From Kitasatospora aureofaciens (GTDB lineage Bacteria; Actinomycetota; Actinomycetes; Streptomycetales; Streptomycetaceae), in contig JODU01000022.1 in NCBI GenBank assembly GCA_000720845.1, positions 1-64,000 of the forward strand: a stretch of 64,000 bases of DNA, in the 5' to 3' direction. Positions 9,194 to 16,384 of the stretch are shown here, in pieces. Position numbers and translations under genes: made by a program. The number at the start of each line of letters is the position of its first letter. Within the stretch, counting starts at the first letter, position 1. The notes below the pieces were generated by a model. It saw nothing but the letters and a program-made list of their open reading frames with translations. It did no database searches and had not been told where the DNA came from.

Positions 9194-9766
9194 TCAGTCG
9201 CCGCAACACGGCTCTTCCCGGCCCTGAGCACGGCCCGGCCGCCCACCGCCGGTGGCCGCGGCGGCGGGCGTGGAGGTGGTGGGGGTGGCGGAAGTGGAGG
9301 CGGCCGGGCCCCGGCGCTCCACGAGCAGGCGCGAGCCGGCGCGGCGTTCACCGAAGGCGTCGTCGGGGTTGGACAGGACGCAGGTCTCCAGGGACAGGCA
9401 GCCGCAGCCGATGCAGTCGGTGAGGTGGTCGCGCAGCCGGTTGAGCTGTTTGATCCGCTCGTCGAGTTCGGAGCGCCAGGACCGGGAGAGCCGGGCCCAG
9501 TCCTCCTCGGTGGGTGTGCGGCCCTGCGGCAGCTCGGCGAGCGCCTCGCGGATCGTGGCCAGCGGGATACCGACCCGCTGCGCGGCCCGGACGAAGGCGA
9601 CCCGGCGCAGCGCGTCACGGCTGAAGCGGCGCTGGTTGCCCGAGGTCCGGCGACTGCTGATCAGGCCCTTGGACTCGTAGAAGTGCAGGGCGGAGACGGC
9701 GGCGCCGCTGCGTGCGGCGAGCTGGCCGACCGTGAGTTCTTGGATCTTCTCGGGAAGCTGAGGCAC
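9194..9766 (-). CDS. soxR: Redox-sensitive transcriptional activator SoxR
   Basis: A 190-residue MerR-family sensor. The winged-helix block VGQLAARSGAAVSALHFYES is at the N-terminus. The [2Fe-2S] ligands C118, C121, C123 and C129 form CIGCGCLSLETC, the exact SoxR spacing. In streptomycetes SoxR responds to redox-cycling metabolites such as endogenous pigments and activates a few oxidoreductase and transport genes. The GTG start at 9766 has a TAGGGT box seven bases upstream and no room for a ribosome site, so the mRNA is probably leaderless. The C-terminal tail after residue 140 is low-complexity (Ser/Thr/Ala/Gly) and ends in CCGD; a role for that cysteine pair is speculative. No SoxR box was found nearby. 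Confidence 0.96.
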   Translation of the reverse strand: MPQLPEKIQELTVGQLAARSGAAVSALHFYESKGLISSRRTSGNQRRFSRDALRRVAFVRAAQRVGIPLATIREALAELPQGRTPTEEDWARLSRSWRSELDERIKQLNRLRDHLTDCIGCGCLSLETCVLSNPDDAFGERRAGSRLLVERRGPAASTSATPTTSTPAAAATGGGRPGRAQGREEPCCGD

Positions 9767-9773
9767 TCCTCAG

Positions 9774-9779
9774 ACCCTA
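9774..9779 (-). promoter_or_regulatory. -10 box for leaderless soxR transcript
   Basis: TAGGGT on the minus strand ends seven bases before the soxR GTG, so transcription would begin at the start codon itself. No convincing -35 was seen. Confidence 0.5.
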
Positions 9780-9814
9780 CCGACCCGGTCACCCGCGCGA
9801 ACGGGTCAGGTCCG

Positions 9815-9857
9815 TTGACAGGGGCTCCGCGGGCGACCATGCTAAGCAGTCGCTTAG
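9815..9857 (+). promoter_or_regulatory. maoC promoter with overlapping TetR-type operator
   Basis: TTGACA (9815-9820) and CATGCT (9838-9843) are 17 bases apart, a good vegetative promoter. The perfect inverted repeat CTAAGC-AGTC-GCTTAG (9842-9857) overlaps the -10 and the likely start point, an ideal place for a repressor. The same element, CTGAGC-GGGC-GCTTAG, lies upstream of the tetR gene at 10359-11000, so that protein is the likely ligand of both sites. Confidence 0.65.
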
Positions 9858-9896
9858 AGTCGAGTACACAGGTCGAGCGAGCAGAGAGGCCGGAAC

Positions 9897-10358
9897 ATGG
9901 CAGAGCCGAGGATCTTCGCGTCCGCCGACGAGGTGAAGGCGGCGGTGGGCGAGCAGTTGGGCCACACCGACTGGCTGGAGGTCGACCAGAAGCGGATCGA
10001 CCTGTTCGCGGAGGCGACCGGGGACCACCAGTGGATCCACGTGGACCCGGAGAAGGCCGCCGCCGGGCCGTTCGGCACCACCATCGCGCACGGCTACCTG
10101 ACGCTCTCGCTGCTCCCCCTCTTCGGGCCGCAGCTGATCCAGGTCGAGGGCGTGAAGATGGGCGTCAACTACGGCACCAACAAGGTCCGTTTCCCCTCCC
10201 CCGTCCCGGTCGGCTCGCGGCTGCGCGCCACGGCGACGATCACGGGGGTCGAGGACGTCAAGGGCGGCATCCAGGTGAGCGTCGCCTTCACCGTGGAGCG
10301 CGAGGGCGGCGACAAGCCGGTGTGCGTCGCCGAGTCCGTGTCGCGCTACTACCTGTAG
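9897..10358 (+). CDS. MaoC-family (R)-specific enoyl-CoA hydratase/dehydratase
   Basis: A 153-residue single hot-dog-fold hydratase. The MaoC signature FAEATGDHQWIHVDPEKAA, with catalytic Asp and His, is followed by FGTTIAHGYLTLSL. These enzymes hydrate trans-2-enoyl-CoA, linking beta-oxidation with other acyl pools. It is cytosolic and of usual length (about 150). It directly abuts, tail to tail, the tetR gene at 10359. Its promoter carries a symmetric operator shared with that tetR, so regulation by acyl-CoA-responsive repression is likely. Confidence 0.92.
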   Translation: MAEPRIFASADEVKAAVGEQLGHTDWLEVDQKRIDLFAEATGDHQWIHVDPEKAAAGPFGTTIAHGYLTLSLLPLFGPQLIQVEGVKMGVNYGTNKVRFPSPVPVGSRLRATATITGVEDVKGGIQVSVAFTVEREGGDKPVCVAESVSRYYL

Positions 10359-11000
10359 CTAGGCCGCGCCGGAGCGGTCTCGGGCTCCCACCATCCGCAG
10401 CACGAGGTCGGCGTAGAGGGCGCCGACCTCGTCGGGCGTGCGGGGGCCGTTCACGTTGAACCAGCGGGCCACGTCGATGCAGAGCGACAGCACGGCGAGC
10501 GTGGTGCCCTTGACGTCCGGCACGTCGAACTCGCCCGTCGCCACGCCGTCGTCGATGATGCCGCGCACCGCGGCGTCGCACTGCCGCCGGAGGGTGAGGA
10601 TCTCCTCCCGGGCCTCGGGACCGAGCGCGTCCAGCTCGTACTGCACGACCCGCGCGGTGGTCCGGCGCCCGGCGTGCCAGCGGACGAAGGAACTCACGGC
10701 GTCGGCGAGCCGTTCGGTCGCACCGCCCTCGCCCTGGGCCGCGGAGCGGAGGATGGCCACCGCCCGGGTGTGGCCGATGCGGCTGATGCGGTGGAGCAGC
10801 TCTTCCTTGGTCTTGTAGTGGATGTAGAGCGCGGCCGGGCTCATGCCGGCCCGCCCGGCGATGTCGCGGGTCGTGGTCGCGTGGTACCCGCGTTCGGCGA
10901 ACGCCTCCACCGCCGCGACCAGAAGCCGCCGGGCCGCGTCAGGCGTGACCTCTTCCCACGGCTCGATGTCGCCGCCCGTCGTCTCGGCCGCCGTACTCAT
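10359..11000 (-). CDS. TetR-family transcriptional regulator, fatty-acid type
   Basis: 213 residues. The helix-turn-helix TTTRDIAGRAGMSPAALYIH is near residues 43-62, followed by a variable helical ligand domain. Its stop codon directly follows that of maoC on the other strand. A 16-base inverted repeat lies about 50 bases upstream of the ATG, and a close copy sits on the maoC promoter. It probably represses itself and maoC and is released by an acyl-CoA; the ligand is inferred from the target gene only. Confidence 0.9.
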   Translation of the reverse strand: MSTAAETTGGDIEPWEEVTPDAARRLLVAAVEAFAERGYHATTTRDIAGRAGMSPAALYIHYKTKEELLHRISRIGHTRAVAILRSAAQGEGGATERLADAVSSFVRWHAGRRTTARVVQYELDALGPEAREEILTLRRQCDAAVRGIIDDGVATGEFDVPDVKGTTLAVLSLCIDVARWFNVNGPRTPDEVGALYADLVLRMVGARDRSGAA

Positions 11001-11048
11001 CGCTTGTTCGCCCCTCTCGGTGACAGGAGCACCACCATACCGCCGAAG

Positions 11049-11064
11049 CTGAGCGGGCGCTTAG
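11049..11064. promoter_or_regulatory. TetR-type operator upstream of tetR (10359-11000)
   Basis: CTGAGC-GGGC-GCTTAG is identical in layout to the maoC operator at 9842-9857 (13 of 16 bases match). It overlaps the last codons of the upstream YiaA-like gene and is suited to autoregulation. Confidence 0.6.
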
Positions 11065-11375
11065 GGGCGCTGTCCCGCCGGGGTGCCGCCCGGCTTCTGG
11101 AAGGGGTCGTGCTCGACCAGGATCTTGTCCAGTCGCGCCTGGTCGACCCGGCTCACTATCTGGCCGACCTCCTGGCGGTCCCGGATGATCTTGGCCAGCG
11201 TGAAGGCCGAGGTGACGAGGTACAGGACGGCGATCGCGAGGAAGGCCCGCACCCAGGCGTCGGCCTGGAGCCGGTAGATGCCGATGGCGGTGGCGGCCAT
11301 GGCCACCGAGAAGGAGGCGACGGCCTGCCCGTAGAAGGCTGCCGTGTTCTGCTGCTTGACCGGTGTGTCACTCAT
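11061..11375 (-). CDS. YiaA/YiaB-family inner membrane protein
   Basis: 104 residues with two predicted membrane helices: FYGQAVASFSVAMAATAIGI near residues 14-33 and a second near 44-64 (VRAFLAIAVLYLVTSAFTLA). A charged cytoplasmic tail follows (KIIRDRQEVGQIVSRVDQAR). The family is of unknown function. ATG 11375 gives the conserved start MSDTPVKQQNTAAFYGQ; a longer frame to 11408 lacks a better ribosome site. Its 3' end carries the operator of the next gene. Confidence 0.82.
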   Translation of the reverse strand: MSDTPVKQQNTAAFYGQAVASFSVAMAATAIGIYRLQADAWVRAFLAIAVLYLVTSAFTLAKIIRDRQEVGQIVSRVDQARLDKILVEHDPFQKPGGTPAGQRP

Positions 11376-11461
11376 GGCACGAGGATCGGCGGATGTGGCC
11401 GGGGCCACATCCGCCGGCGTACTCAGTCGCGGTACTCAGAAACTCGCCCCCGGAGGCCGGC

Positions 11462-12613
11462 TCAGAAGGCCGAGACCCCGGTCAGCGCACGCCCGATGAC
11501 CAGCTTCTGGATCTGGCTGGTGCCCTCGTAGAGGGTCATCACGCGGGCGTCGCGCAGCAGCTTGCCGGCCGGGTACTCGTCGATGTAGCCGTAGCCGCCG
11601 AAGACCTGGAGGGCGTTGTTGGCGGCGCGCACGGCGGCCTCCGAGGCGAAGAGCTTGGCCTTGGAGGACTCGACGGTGAAGGGCTGCCCGCGGTCGATCA
11701 GGTCGGCGACCCGCCAGGTCAGCAGCCGGGCCGCGTCCACGTCGAGGGCGATGTCGCTGATCAGCTCCTGCACCAACTGGTGGTGGGCGATGGTCTTCCC
11801 GAACTGCTCGCGCTCCCCCGCGTACTTCACCGCGGCGTCCAGCGCCGCCTGGGCTATGCCGACGCAGCCGGCCGCGACCGACATCCGCCCCTTGGCGAGG
11901 GCCGACATGGCCACCGAGAAGCCCTTGCCCTCGGGCGCGAGCATCGCGGAGGCGGGCACGCGGACGTCCTCCAGGACCAGCTCGGCCGTGGCCTGGCCGC
12001 GCAGCCCGAGCTTGCCGTGGACGGTGCGCCGGGTCAGACCGGGGGTGTCGGTGGGCACGAGGAAGGCGGAGACCCCCTTGTGACCGGGAGCGTCGGTGGA
12101 GCGGGCGAAGAGCAGCACGACGTCGGCCCAGGTGCCGTTGGTGATGAACATCTTGGTGCCGTTGACGACGTAGTCGTCGCCGTCGCGCACCGCGCGGGTG
12201 GAGAGGTTCCCGGCATCCGACCCCGTGCCGGGCTCGGTCAGGCCGAAGCAGCCGACGTACTCGCCGGAGGTGAGCCCCGGCAGCCAGCGCCGCTTCTGCT
12301 CCTCGCTCCCCCAGGCGGCGACCGTCTTGGCGACCAGGCCGAGGGAGACGGAGACGATCCCGCGCACGGAGCTGTCGCCGCGTCCCAGCTCCTCCGTGAC
12401 CAGGCAGTACGCGAGGTGGTCGCCCCCGGATCCGCCGTACTCCTCGTCGACCGTGAGCCCGAGGAAGCCGACCTCGCCGAGCTTCTTCACGATTCCCCGG
12501 TCCACCTCCTCCGCGCGGTCCCACTCGACGACATGGGGGGCGATCTCCCGCTCCACGAAGTCCCGGGCGAGCTGCCGTACGGCGGTCTGCTCCTCGCTGA
12601 GCTCCAGGTTCAT
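11462..12613 (-). CDS. Acyl-CoA dehydrogenase
   Basis: A 383-residue FAD enzyme performing the first dehydrogenation of beta-oxidation or branched-chain acyl-CoA breakdown. Signatures: GCFGLTEPGTGSDAGNLSTR (flavin site), FGKTIAHHQLVQ, QVFGGYGYIDEYPAGKLLRD, and the catalytic base E363 in LYEGTSQIQK. Length is typical. It resembles the AcdH/short-branched-chain subgroup, but chain length cannot be fixed by eye. It is divergent from a tetR gene, with a 19-base palindromic operator between them. Confidence 0.95.
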   Translation of the reverse strand: MNLELSEEQTAVRQLARDFVEREIAPHVVEWDRAEEVDRGIVKKLGEVGFLGLTVDEEYGGSGGDHLAYCLVTEELGRGDSSVRGIVSVSLGLVAKTVAAWGSEEQKRRWLPGLTSGEYVGCFGLTEPGTGSDAGNLSTRAVRDGDDYVVNGTKMFITNGTWADVVLLFARSTDAPGHKGVSAFLVPTDTPGLTRRTVHGKLGLRGQATAELVLEDVRVPASAMLAPEGKGFSVAMSALAKGRMSVAAGCVGIAQAALDAAVKYAGEREQFGKTIAHHQLVQELISDIALDVDAARLLTWRVADLIDRGQPFTVESSKAKLFASEAAVRAANNALQVFGGYGYIDEYPAGKLLRDARVMTLYEGTSQIQKLVIGRALTGVSAF

Positions 12614-12656
12614 GCCGAGTCACCCCACAGAAAGAAATCTTGAAAGCCGTACATTT

Positions 12657-12675
12657 AAATTAGCACTGCTAGTTT
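12657..12675. promoter_or_regulatory. Palindromic operator between acyl-CoA dehydrogenase and tetR
   Basis: AAATTAGCACTGCTAGTTT: AAA and TAGCA mirror TGCTA and TTT around a central C. It sits between divergent genes, just upstream of the tetR -10 box. A near copy (15 of 19 bases) lies before the aldehyde dehydrogenase gene at 19885-19903, which suggests one TetR protein governs both. Confidence 0.7.
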
Positions 12676-12688
12676 CAGCTCGCAGCCC

Positions 12689-12694
12689 TACTAT
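12689..12694 (+). promoter_or_regulatory. -10 box for leaderless tetR transcript
   Basis: TACTAT ends seven bases before ATG 12702, which lacks a ribosome site. The -35 region overlaps the palindrome at 12657-12675, so the repressor would block its own promoter. Confidence 0.55.
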
Positions 12695-12701
12695 GTGCGC
12701 C

Positions 12702-13343
12702 ATGGCCCGACCGCGCAAGCCCCTGCTCAGCACCGACCGGATCGTCGAGACGGCCCGCGCGCTGGTGGACGCGGAGGGCCTCGCGGCCGTCTCCACGCGC
12801 CGGCTGGCCGCGGAACTGGGGGTCAGCGGGCCCTCGCTCTACAACCACTTCCGCACGAAGGACGAGATCCTGGAGGCCGTCGCCGACTCGGTGAGCGCGC
12901 AGGTCGACTTGTCGATGTTCGAGGACGGCCGGGAGTGGCGGACCGCGCTGCACGACTGGGCCGTCTCCTACCGGACGGCGCTGCGCGACCACCCCAACAT
13001 CGTCCCGGTCCTGGCCCACGGCCCCGGCCGCCGCCCGGCCGCGCTGCACCTCGCGGACGCCGTGTACGGCGCGATGGTCCGGGCGGGCTGGCCCCCTGCC
13101 CAGGCCACCTCCATCGGCGCGCTGATGCGGTACTTCATCATGGGCTCGGCGCTCGGTTCCTTCGCCGGCGGCTTCGTGGACGACGCGGGCGCCTACGACC
13201 CCGCCGACTACCCGCACCTCCAGCAGGCCCACCTCCTGGCCGAGCAACAGGAGAAGATCGACGAGCGGGCCTTCGAGACCGGCCTGACGGCGCTGCTGGA
13301 CGGGCTGGCACAGCAGTACGAGCGGTTCAGGCGGGACGGCTAG
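12702..13343 (+). CDS. TetR-family regulator (probable regulator of acyl-CoA and aldehyde dehydrogenases)
   Basis: 213 residues. The N-terminal helix-turn-helix is VSTRRLAAELGVSGPSLYNH. The C-terminal half resembles the TetR_C domain of catabolic repressors. ATG 12702 was preferred over an in-frame ATG at 12693 because a TACTAT box sits seven bases before it. The 3' end overlaps the convergent phosphatase gene by 17 bases. Two matching palindromes (12657-12675 and 19885-19903) indicate a regulon covering the divergent acyl-CoA dehydrogenase and the distant aldehyde/alcohol dehydrogenase operon. This is inferred from site identity, not shown. Confidence 0.9.
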   Translation: MARPRKPLLSTDRIVETARALVDAEGLAAVSTRRLAAELGVSGPSLYNHFRTKDEILEAVADSVSAQVDLSMFEDGREWRTALHDWAVSYRTALRDHPNIVPVLAHGPGRRPAALHLADAVYGAMVRAGWPPAQATSIGALMRYFIMGSALGSFAGGFVDDAGAYDPADYPHLQQAHLLAEQQEKIDERAFETGLTALLDGLAQQYERFRRDG

Positions 13344-14667
13344 GGACGCCCAGGGCGAGCAGGGCGGTGTCGTCGTCGACGCCGTCGCCGAGCTTCTCCA
13401 GCAGGGCGGCCACGGCCGCGATCACGTCGCCGGGCGCCGTGGATGCCTGCCGGGCGGCGAAGTCCCGCAGCCGTTCCTCGCCGTAGAGGGTGGTGCGGCC
13501 GGGGTCCGTGCGGGCCTCGGTCAGACCGTCGGTGTAGAGCAGCAGGGTGTCGCCGGGGCCGAGGACGGCGGTGGCGGGGGTGAAGGCGGCGTCGGGCAGG
13601 GCGCCGACGAGCATGCCGCCGGGGGTGGCGAGGTACTCGGCCCGTCCCGGGCCGTCGACCGGGGCGCCGGCCCGCAGCACGAGCGCGGGCGGGTGGCCTC
13701 CGGAGGCCAGGCGGACCGTCGTACGGCCGCGGGCGGCGTCCGGTTCGACGACGCCGACCACGGCGGTGCAGTGGCGGGGGTCCGCGTCGACGCCGTAGCG
13801 GTCGTACAGGACGGCGTTGAGGGTGGTCAGGGCGCTGACCGGGTCGGAGTCGTGGAAGACGGCCGCCCGCAGGGTGTAGCGGGCGAGGGACGTGACGGCG
13901 GCGGCGGGCGGGCCCTTGCCGCTCACGTCGCCGAGAAAGAAGGCCCAGCGCCCCGCTCCAAGGGCGAACAGGTCGTAGAAGTCGCCGCCGAGCCGGTCGG
14001 GCGAGGCCGTGTAGTAGTACGAGGCCACGTCAAGACCCGGGACGGCGGGCAGTTCGGCGGGCAGCAGCGCCTGCTGGAGCACGGCGAGGGCGTCGGCCAG
14101 CCGGGCCCGGTCCGTCTCGGAGCGCGAGCGTGCCGCCTCCGCCTCCCGCCGCGCCGCCTCGGCCAGGTCGCGGGCCTCGTCGGCGGCGGTCCTGCGGCGC
14201 AGCAGTTCCTCCTCGTAGGCGCGCCGGTCCGAGGCGTCGAAGACCGTGGTACGGATCAGTACCGGCTCGCCGTCCGCGTTCCGTTTGACCGCGGCGGACA
14301 CGAGCACCGGCAGCCGTCCGCCCGCGGCCGTCCGCATCTCCAGCGCGATCCCGCCGATCTCTCCCCGCAGGCCCAGCAGGGGTGCGAAGTGGGTCTCATG
14401 GTAGAGCCTGCCGCCGACGGTGAGCAGGTCGGCGAAGCGCTTGCGGCCCACCACTTCGTCGCGCTCGAGGCCGAGCCAGTCCAGCAGCGTGCCGTTGACC
14501 TTGGTGACGGTGCCGTCCATGGCCGTGGACAGGAAGCCGCAGGGCGCGGCGTCGTAGAGCTCCTCGGCGCTGTCCTCCGGGCCTGCCGCGCCGCCGGCCG
14601 GAGTCACCGGCTCCTCCCGGCCGCCGGGGGCGCCGGGCGCGGGGTCAGGAGTCCGGCCGGGTGCCAT
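13327..14667 (-). CDS. PAS-PP2C (SpoIIE-type) serine phosphatase, RsbP-like
   Basis: 446 residues. A PAS domain spans about 35-150 (LYDAAPCGFLSTAMDGTVTK, then LDWLGLERDEVVG). A charged coiled coil lies near 160-205 (RRRTAADEARDLAEAARREA). A PP2C/SpoIIE domain runs from about 215 to the end with metal aspartates in GGDFYDLF, LGDVSGKG, LLLYTDGLTEAR and DDDTAL. Bacillus RsbP has the same layout and dephosphorylates an anti-sigma antagonist under energy stress. The gene lies directly downstream of, and overlaps, an RsbQ-like hydrolase gene, as in Bacillus. Start ATG 14667, or GTG 14673 two codons earlier. Its substrate would be a STAS antagonist encoded elsewhere. Confidence 0.93.
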   Translation of the reverse strand: MAPGRTPDPAPGAPGGREEPVTPAGGAAGPEDSAEELYDAAPCGFLSTAMDGTVTKVNGTLLDWLGLERDEVVGRKRFADLLTVGGRLYHETHFAPLLGLRGEIGGIALEMRTAAGGRLPVLVSAAVKRNADGEPVLIRTTVFDASDRRAYEEELLRRRTAADEARDLAEAARREAEAARSRSETDRARLADALAVLQQALLPAELPAVPGLDVASYYYTASPDRLGGDFYDLFALGAGRWAFFLGDVSGKGPPAAAVTSLARYTLRAAVFHDSDPVSALTTLNAVLYDRYGVDADPRHCTAVVGVVEPDAARGRTTVRLASGGHPPALVLRAGAPVDGPGRAEYLATPGGMLVGALPDAAFTPATAVLGPGDTLLLYTDGLTEARTDPGRTTLYGEERLRDFAARQASTAPGDVIAAVAALLEKLGDGVDDDTALLALGVPSRPA

Positions 14668-15475
14668 GGACACGGCCCAGGAAGTCGAGTACGGCGTCGG
14701 TGGTGGCCTCGGGCGCGCTGAGCTGGGGACAGTGTCCGGTGGCGTCCAGCGTGAGCAGCCGAGCGCCGGGGACGCGCGACCGCACGAACGCGCCGACTCC
14801 CCGGGGAGCGATGGCGTCCTCGGCGCACTCCAGGACCAGCGTCGGTACCCTCACCCCCTCCAGGTCCCCCCGGTTGTCCGAAAGGAACGTGGTGCGCGCG
14901 AAGACGCGGGCCATCGCCGGGTCGGTCGCGCAGAAGCTGTCGGTCAGCTCCTGGCCCAGTTCCGGCCGGTCGGGGTTGCCCATGATCACCGGCGCCATCG
15001 CGGACGACCAGCCGAGGTAGTTGGATTCCAGCGAGGCCAGCAGTTCCTCGATGTCGGCGGGCGTGAAGCCGCCGCGGTACCCGACGTCGTCGATGTAGCG
15101 CGGGGAGGGGGTGATCATGACCAGGGAGCCGATCCGGTCGGGCTCGGCGCGGGCGGCCAGGACTCCGGCCATCGCGCTCACCGAATGCCCGACGAACGTC
15201 ACCCGCCTCAGGTCCAGCGCCCGCAGGACGTCGACCACGTCCTGCGCGTAGCCGTCCAGCGAGGCGTACCGCTCGGGCAGCCAGGCATCCGGGTCGGACC
15301 TCCCCGACCCGACGTAGTCGAACAGCACGACCTTGTAGCGCCCGGCCAGCCCGGGCACCACCAGATGCCACATGTTCTGGTCGCAGCCGAACCCGTGCGC
15401 CAGCACGACCACGGGGCCGTCCGGATCGCCGGTCACCCTGACGTTGTTCCGGTGCCGTACGTCCGTGTCCGCCAT
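14645..15475 (-). CDS. RsbQ-like alpha/beta hydrolase, stress regulator
   Basis: 276 residues. It shows the RsbQ fingerprint: HGFGCDQNMW, LFDYVGSGRSD, SLDGYAQDVVDVLRALDL, FVGHSVSAMAG and NYLGW. The triad is S98, D220 and H248. In Bacillus subtilis RsbQ binds a hydrophobic ligand and activates the PAS-PP2C phosphatase RsbP; plant KAI2/D14 receptors share this fold. ATG 15475 has GGAGG five bases upstream. The 3' end overlaps the phosphatase gene, so the two are translationally coupled. Role by homology and synteny: sensor partner of that phosphatase. Confidence 0.92.
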   Translation of the reverse strand: MADTDVRHRNNVRVTGDPDGPVVVLAHGFGCDQNMWHLVVPGLAGRYKVVLFDYVGSGRSDPDAWLPERYASLDGYAQDVVDVLRALDLRRVTFVGHSVSAMAGVLAARAEPDRIGSLVMITPSPRYIDDVGYRGGFTPADIEELLASLESNYLGWSSAMAPVIMGNPDRPELGQELTDSFCATDPAMARVFARTTFLSDNRGDLEGVRVPTLVLECAEDAIAPRGVGAFVRSRVPGARLLTLDATGHCPQLSAPEATTDAVLDFLGRVHGTRPDS

Positions 15476-15505
15476 GCCGCCTCCAGCTCGTGCCATTTTC
15501 TCCCC

Positions 15506-15545
15506 TTTTGAAGAAGAATAGATATATAGATGTAGTTATTTCCTT
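15506..15545. promoter_or_regulatory. AT-rich divergent promoter island
   Basis: About 40 bases of strongly AT-rich sequence in otherwise GC-rich DNA, with repeated ATAGAT (ATAGATATATAGAT) and TAGTTATTT. It lies between the rsbQ-like gene and the divergent ArsR-family gene, 30 bases before the former's ATG. It could hold both promoters and an ArsR operator, which are often AT-rich. No -10/-35 pair is assigned with confidence. Confidence 0.4.
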
Positions 15546-15607
15546 CCCCGGCCTCTCCGGCCGATGCTTCGGCGCTCACCGAACCGTCCGTGTCGCATGC
15601 TGGGGGC

Positions 15608-16315
15608 ATGACCTCGAAGGACCCGGGCGCCCCCGGACTCGCGCGACTGGCGGGGCTGATCGCGGACGAGAGCAGGGCCGCGTGCCTGCTGGCGCTGCTC
15701 GACGGGCGGGCGTGGACCGCCGGTGAACTCGCCCGGTACGCGGGGGTGGCCGCGTCGACGCTGAGCGAGCACCTCGGCAAGCTCGTCGCGGGCGGGCTGC
15801 TCGCCGAGGAACGGCAGGGGCGGCACCGGTACGTGCGGCTCGCCGACGATCGGGTCGCACAGCTCGTGGAGGACCTGGCCGCGCAGGTGGCGCCGCAGGC
15901 ACGGCGCCCACGCACGCTGCGGGCCGCCGGCGCCGGGTCGGCCATGGCTGCGGGCCGTACCTGCTACGACCATCTCGCCGGGCGGCTCGGGATCGCCGTC
16001 ACGGACGCCCTGACCGAGCGTGGGCTGCTGCGCCAGGACACCGGTTTCGCCCTCACGGACGCGGGCCTCGGCTGGTTCGACGCCGCCGGGATCCCGCTGC
16101 GGGCGACCGGACGCCGGCCGCTGGCCCGGGCCTGCCTCGACTGGACCGAGCGCCGCCCCCATCTCGCGGGCGTCGCGGGCGCGGCCCTGTGCCGGCACGC
16201 GCTGGATGCCGGCTGGTGCGTGCGCATCGGCTCGGAGCGGGCGGTGAAGGTCACTCCGGCGGGCGAGGACGCGCTGTCCGAACTGCTCCGGATCGATCCG
16301 GCGTCGCTGCGCTGA
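15608..16315 (+). CDS. ArsR-family helix-turn-helix regulator
   Basis: 235 residues. The ArsR winged helix is N-terminal (LADESRAACLLALLDGRAWT, then AGVAASTLSEHLGKLVAGGL). A longer second half resembles a C-terminal extension with its own winged-helix-like repeat (LTDAGLGWFDAAGIPL). No CXC metal motif is visible, so it is not an obvious metal sensor. ATG 15608 has GGGGG upstream. An EamA exporter gene follows 69 bases downstream and may be its target. Divergent from the rsbQ-like gene. Confidence 0.88.
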   Translation: MTSKDPGAPGLARLAGLIADESRAACLLALLDGRAWTAGELARYAGVAASTLSEHLGKLVAGGLLAEERQGRHRYVRLADDRVAQLVEDLAAQVAPQARRPRTLRAAGAGSAMAAGRTCYDHLAGRLGIAVTDALTERGLLRQDTGFALTDAGLGWFDAAGIPLRATGRRPLARACLDWTERRPHLAGVAGAALCRHALDAGWCVRIGSERAVKVTPAGEDALSELLRIDPASLR

Positions 16316-16384
16316 GCCGTGGCGGTCTCACCGTCCGAAATCCGCCGGTCGTCCCGGCGTTCCCTTCCTGGCCTCGGGAGCATG

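Noticed and set aside
13327..13343. 17-base convergent overlap as a sign of gene damage
   Set aside because: Both proteins keep complete family C-termini; short convergent overlaps are common in compact actinomycete genomes.
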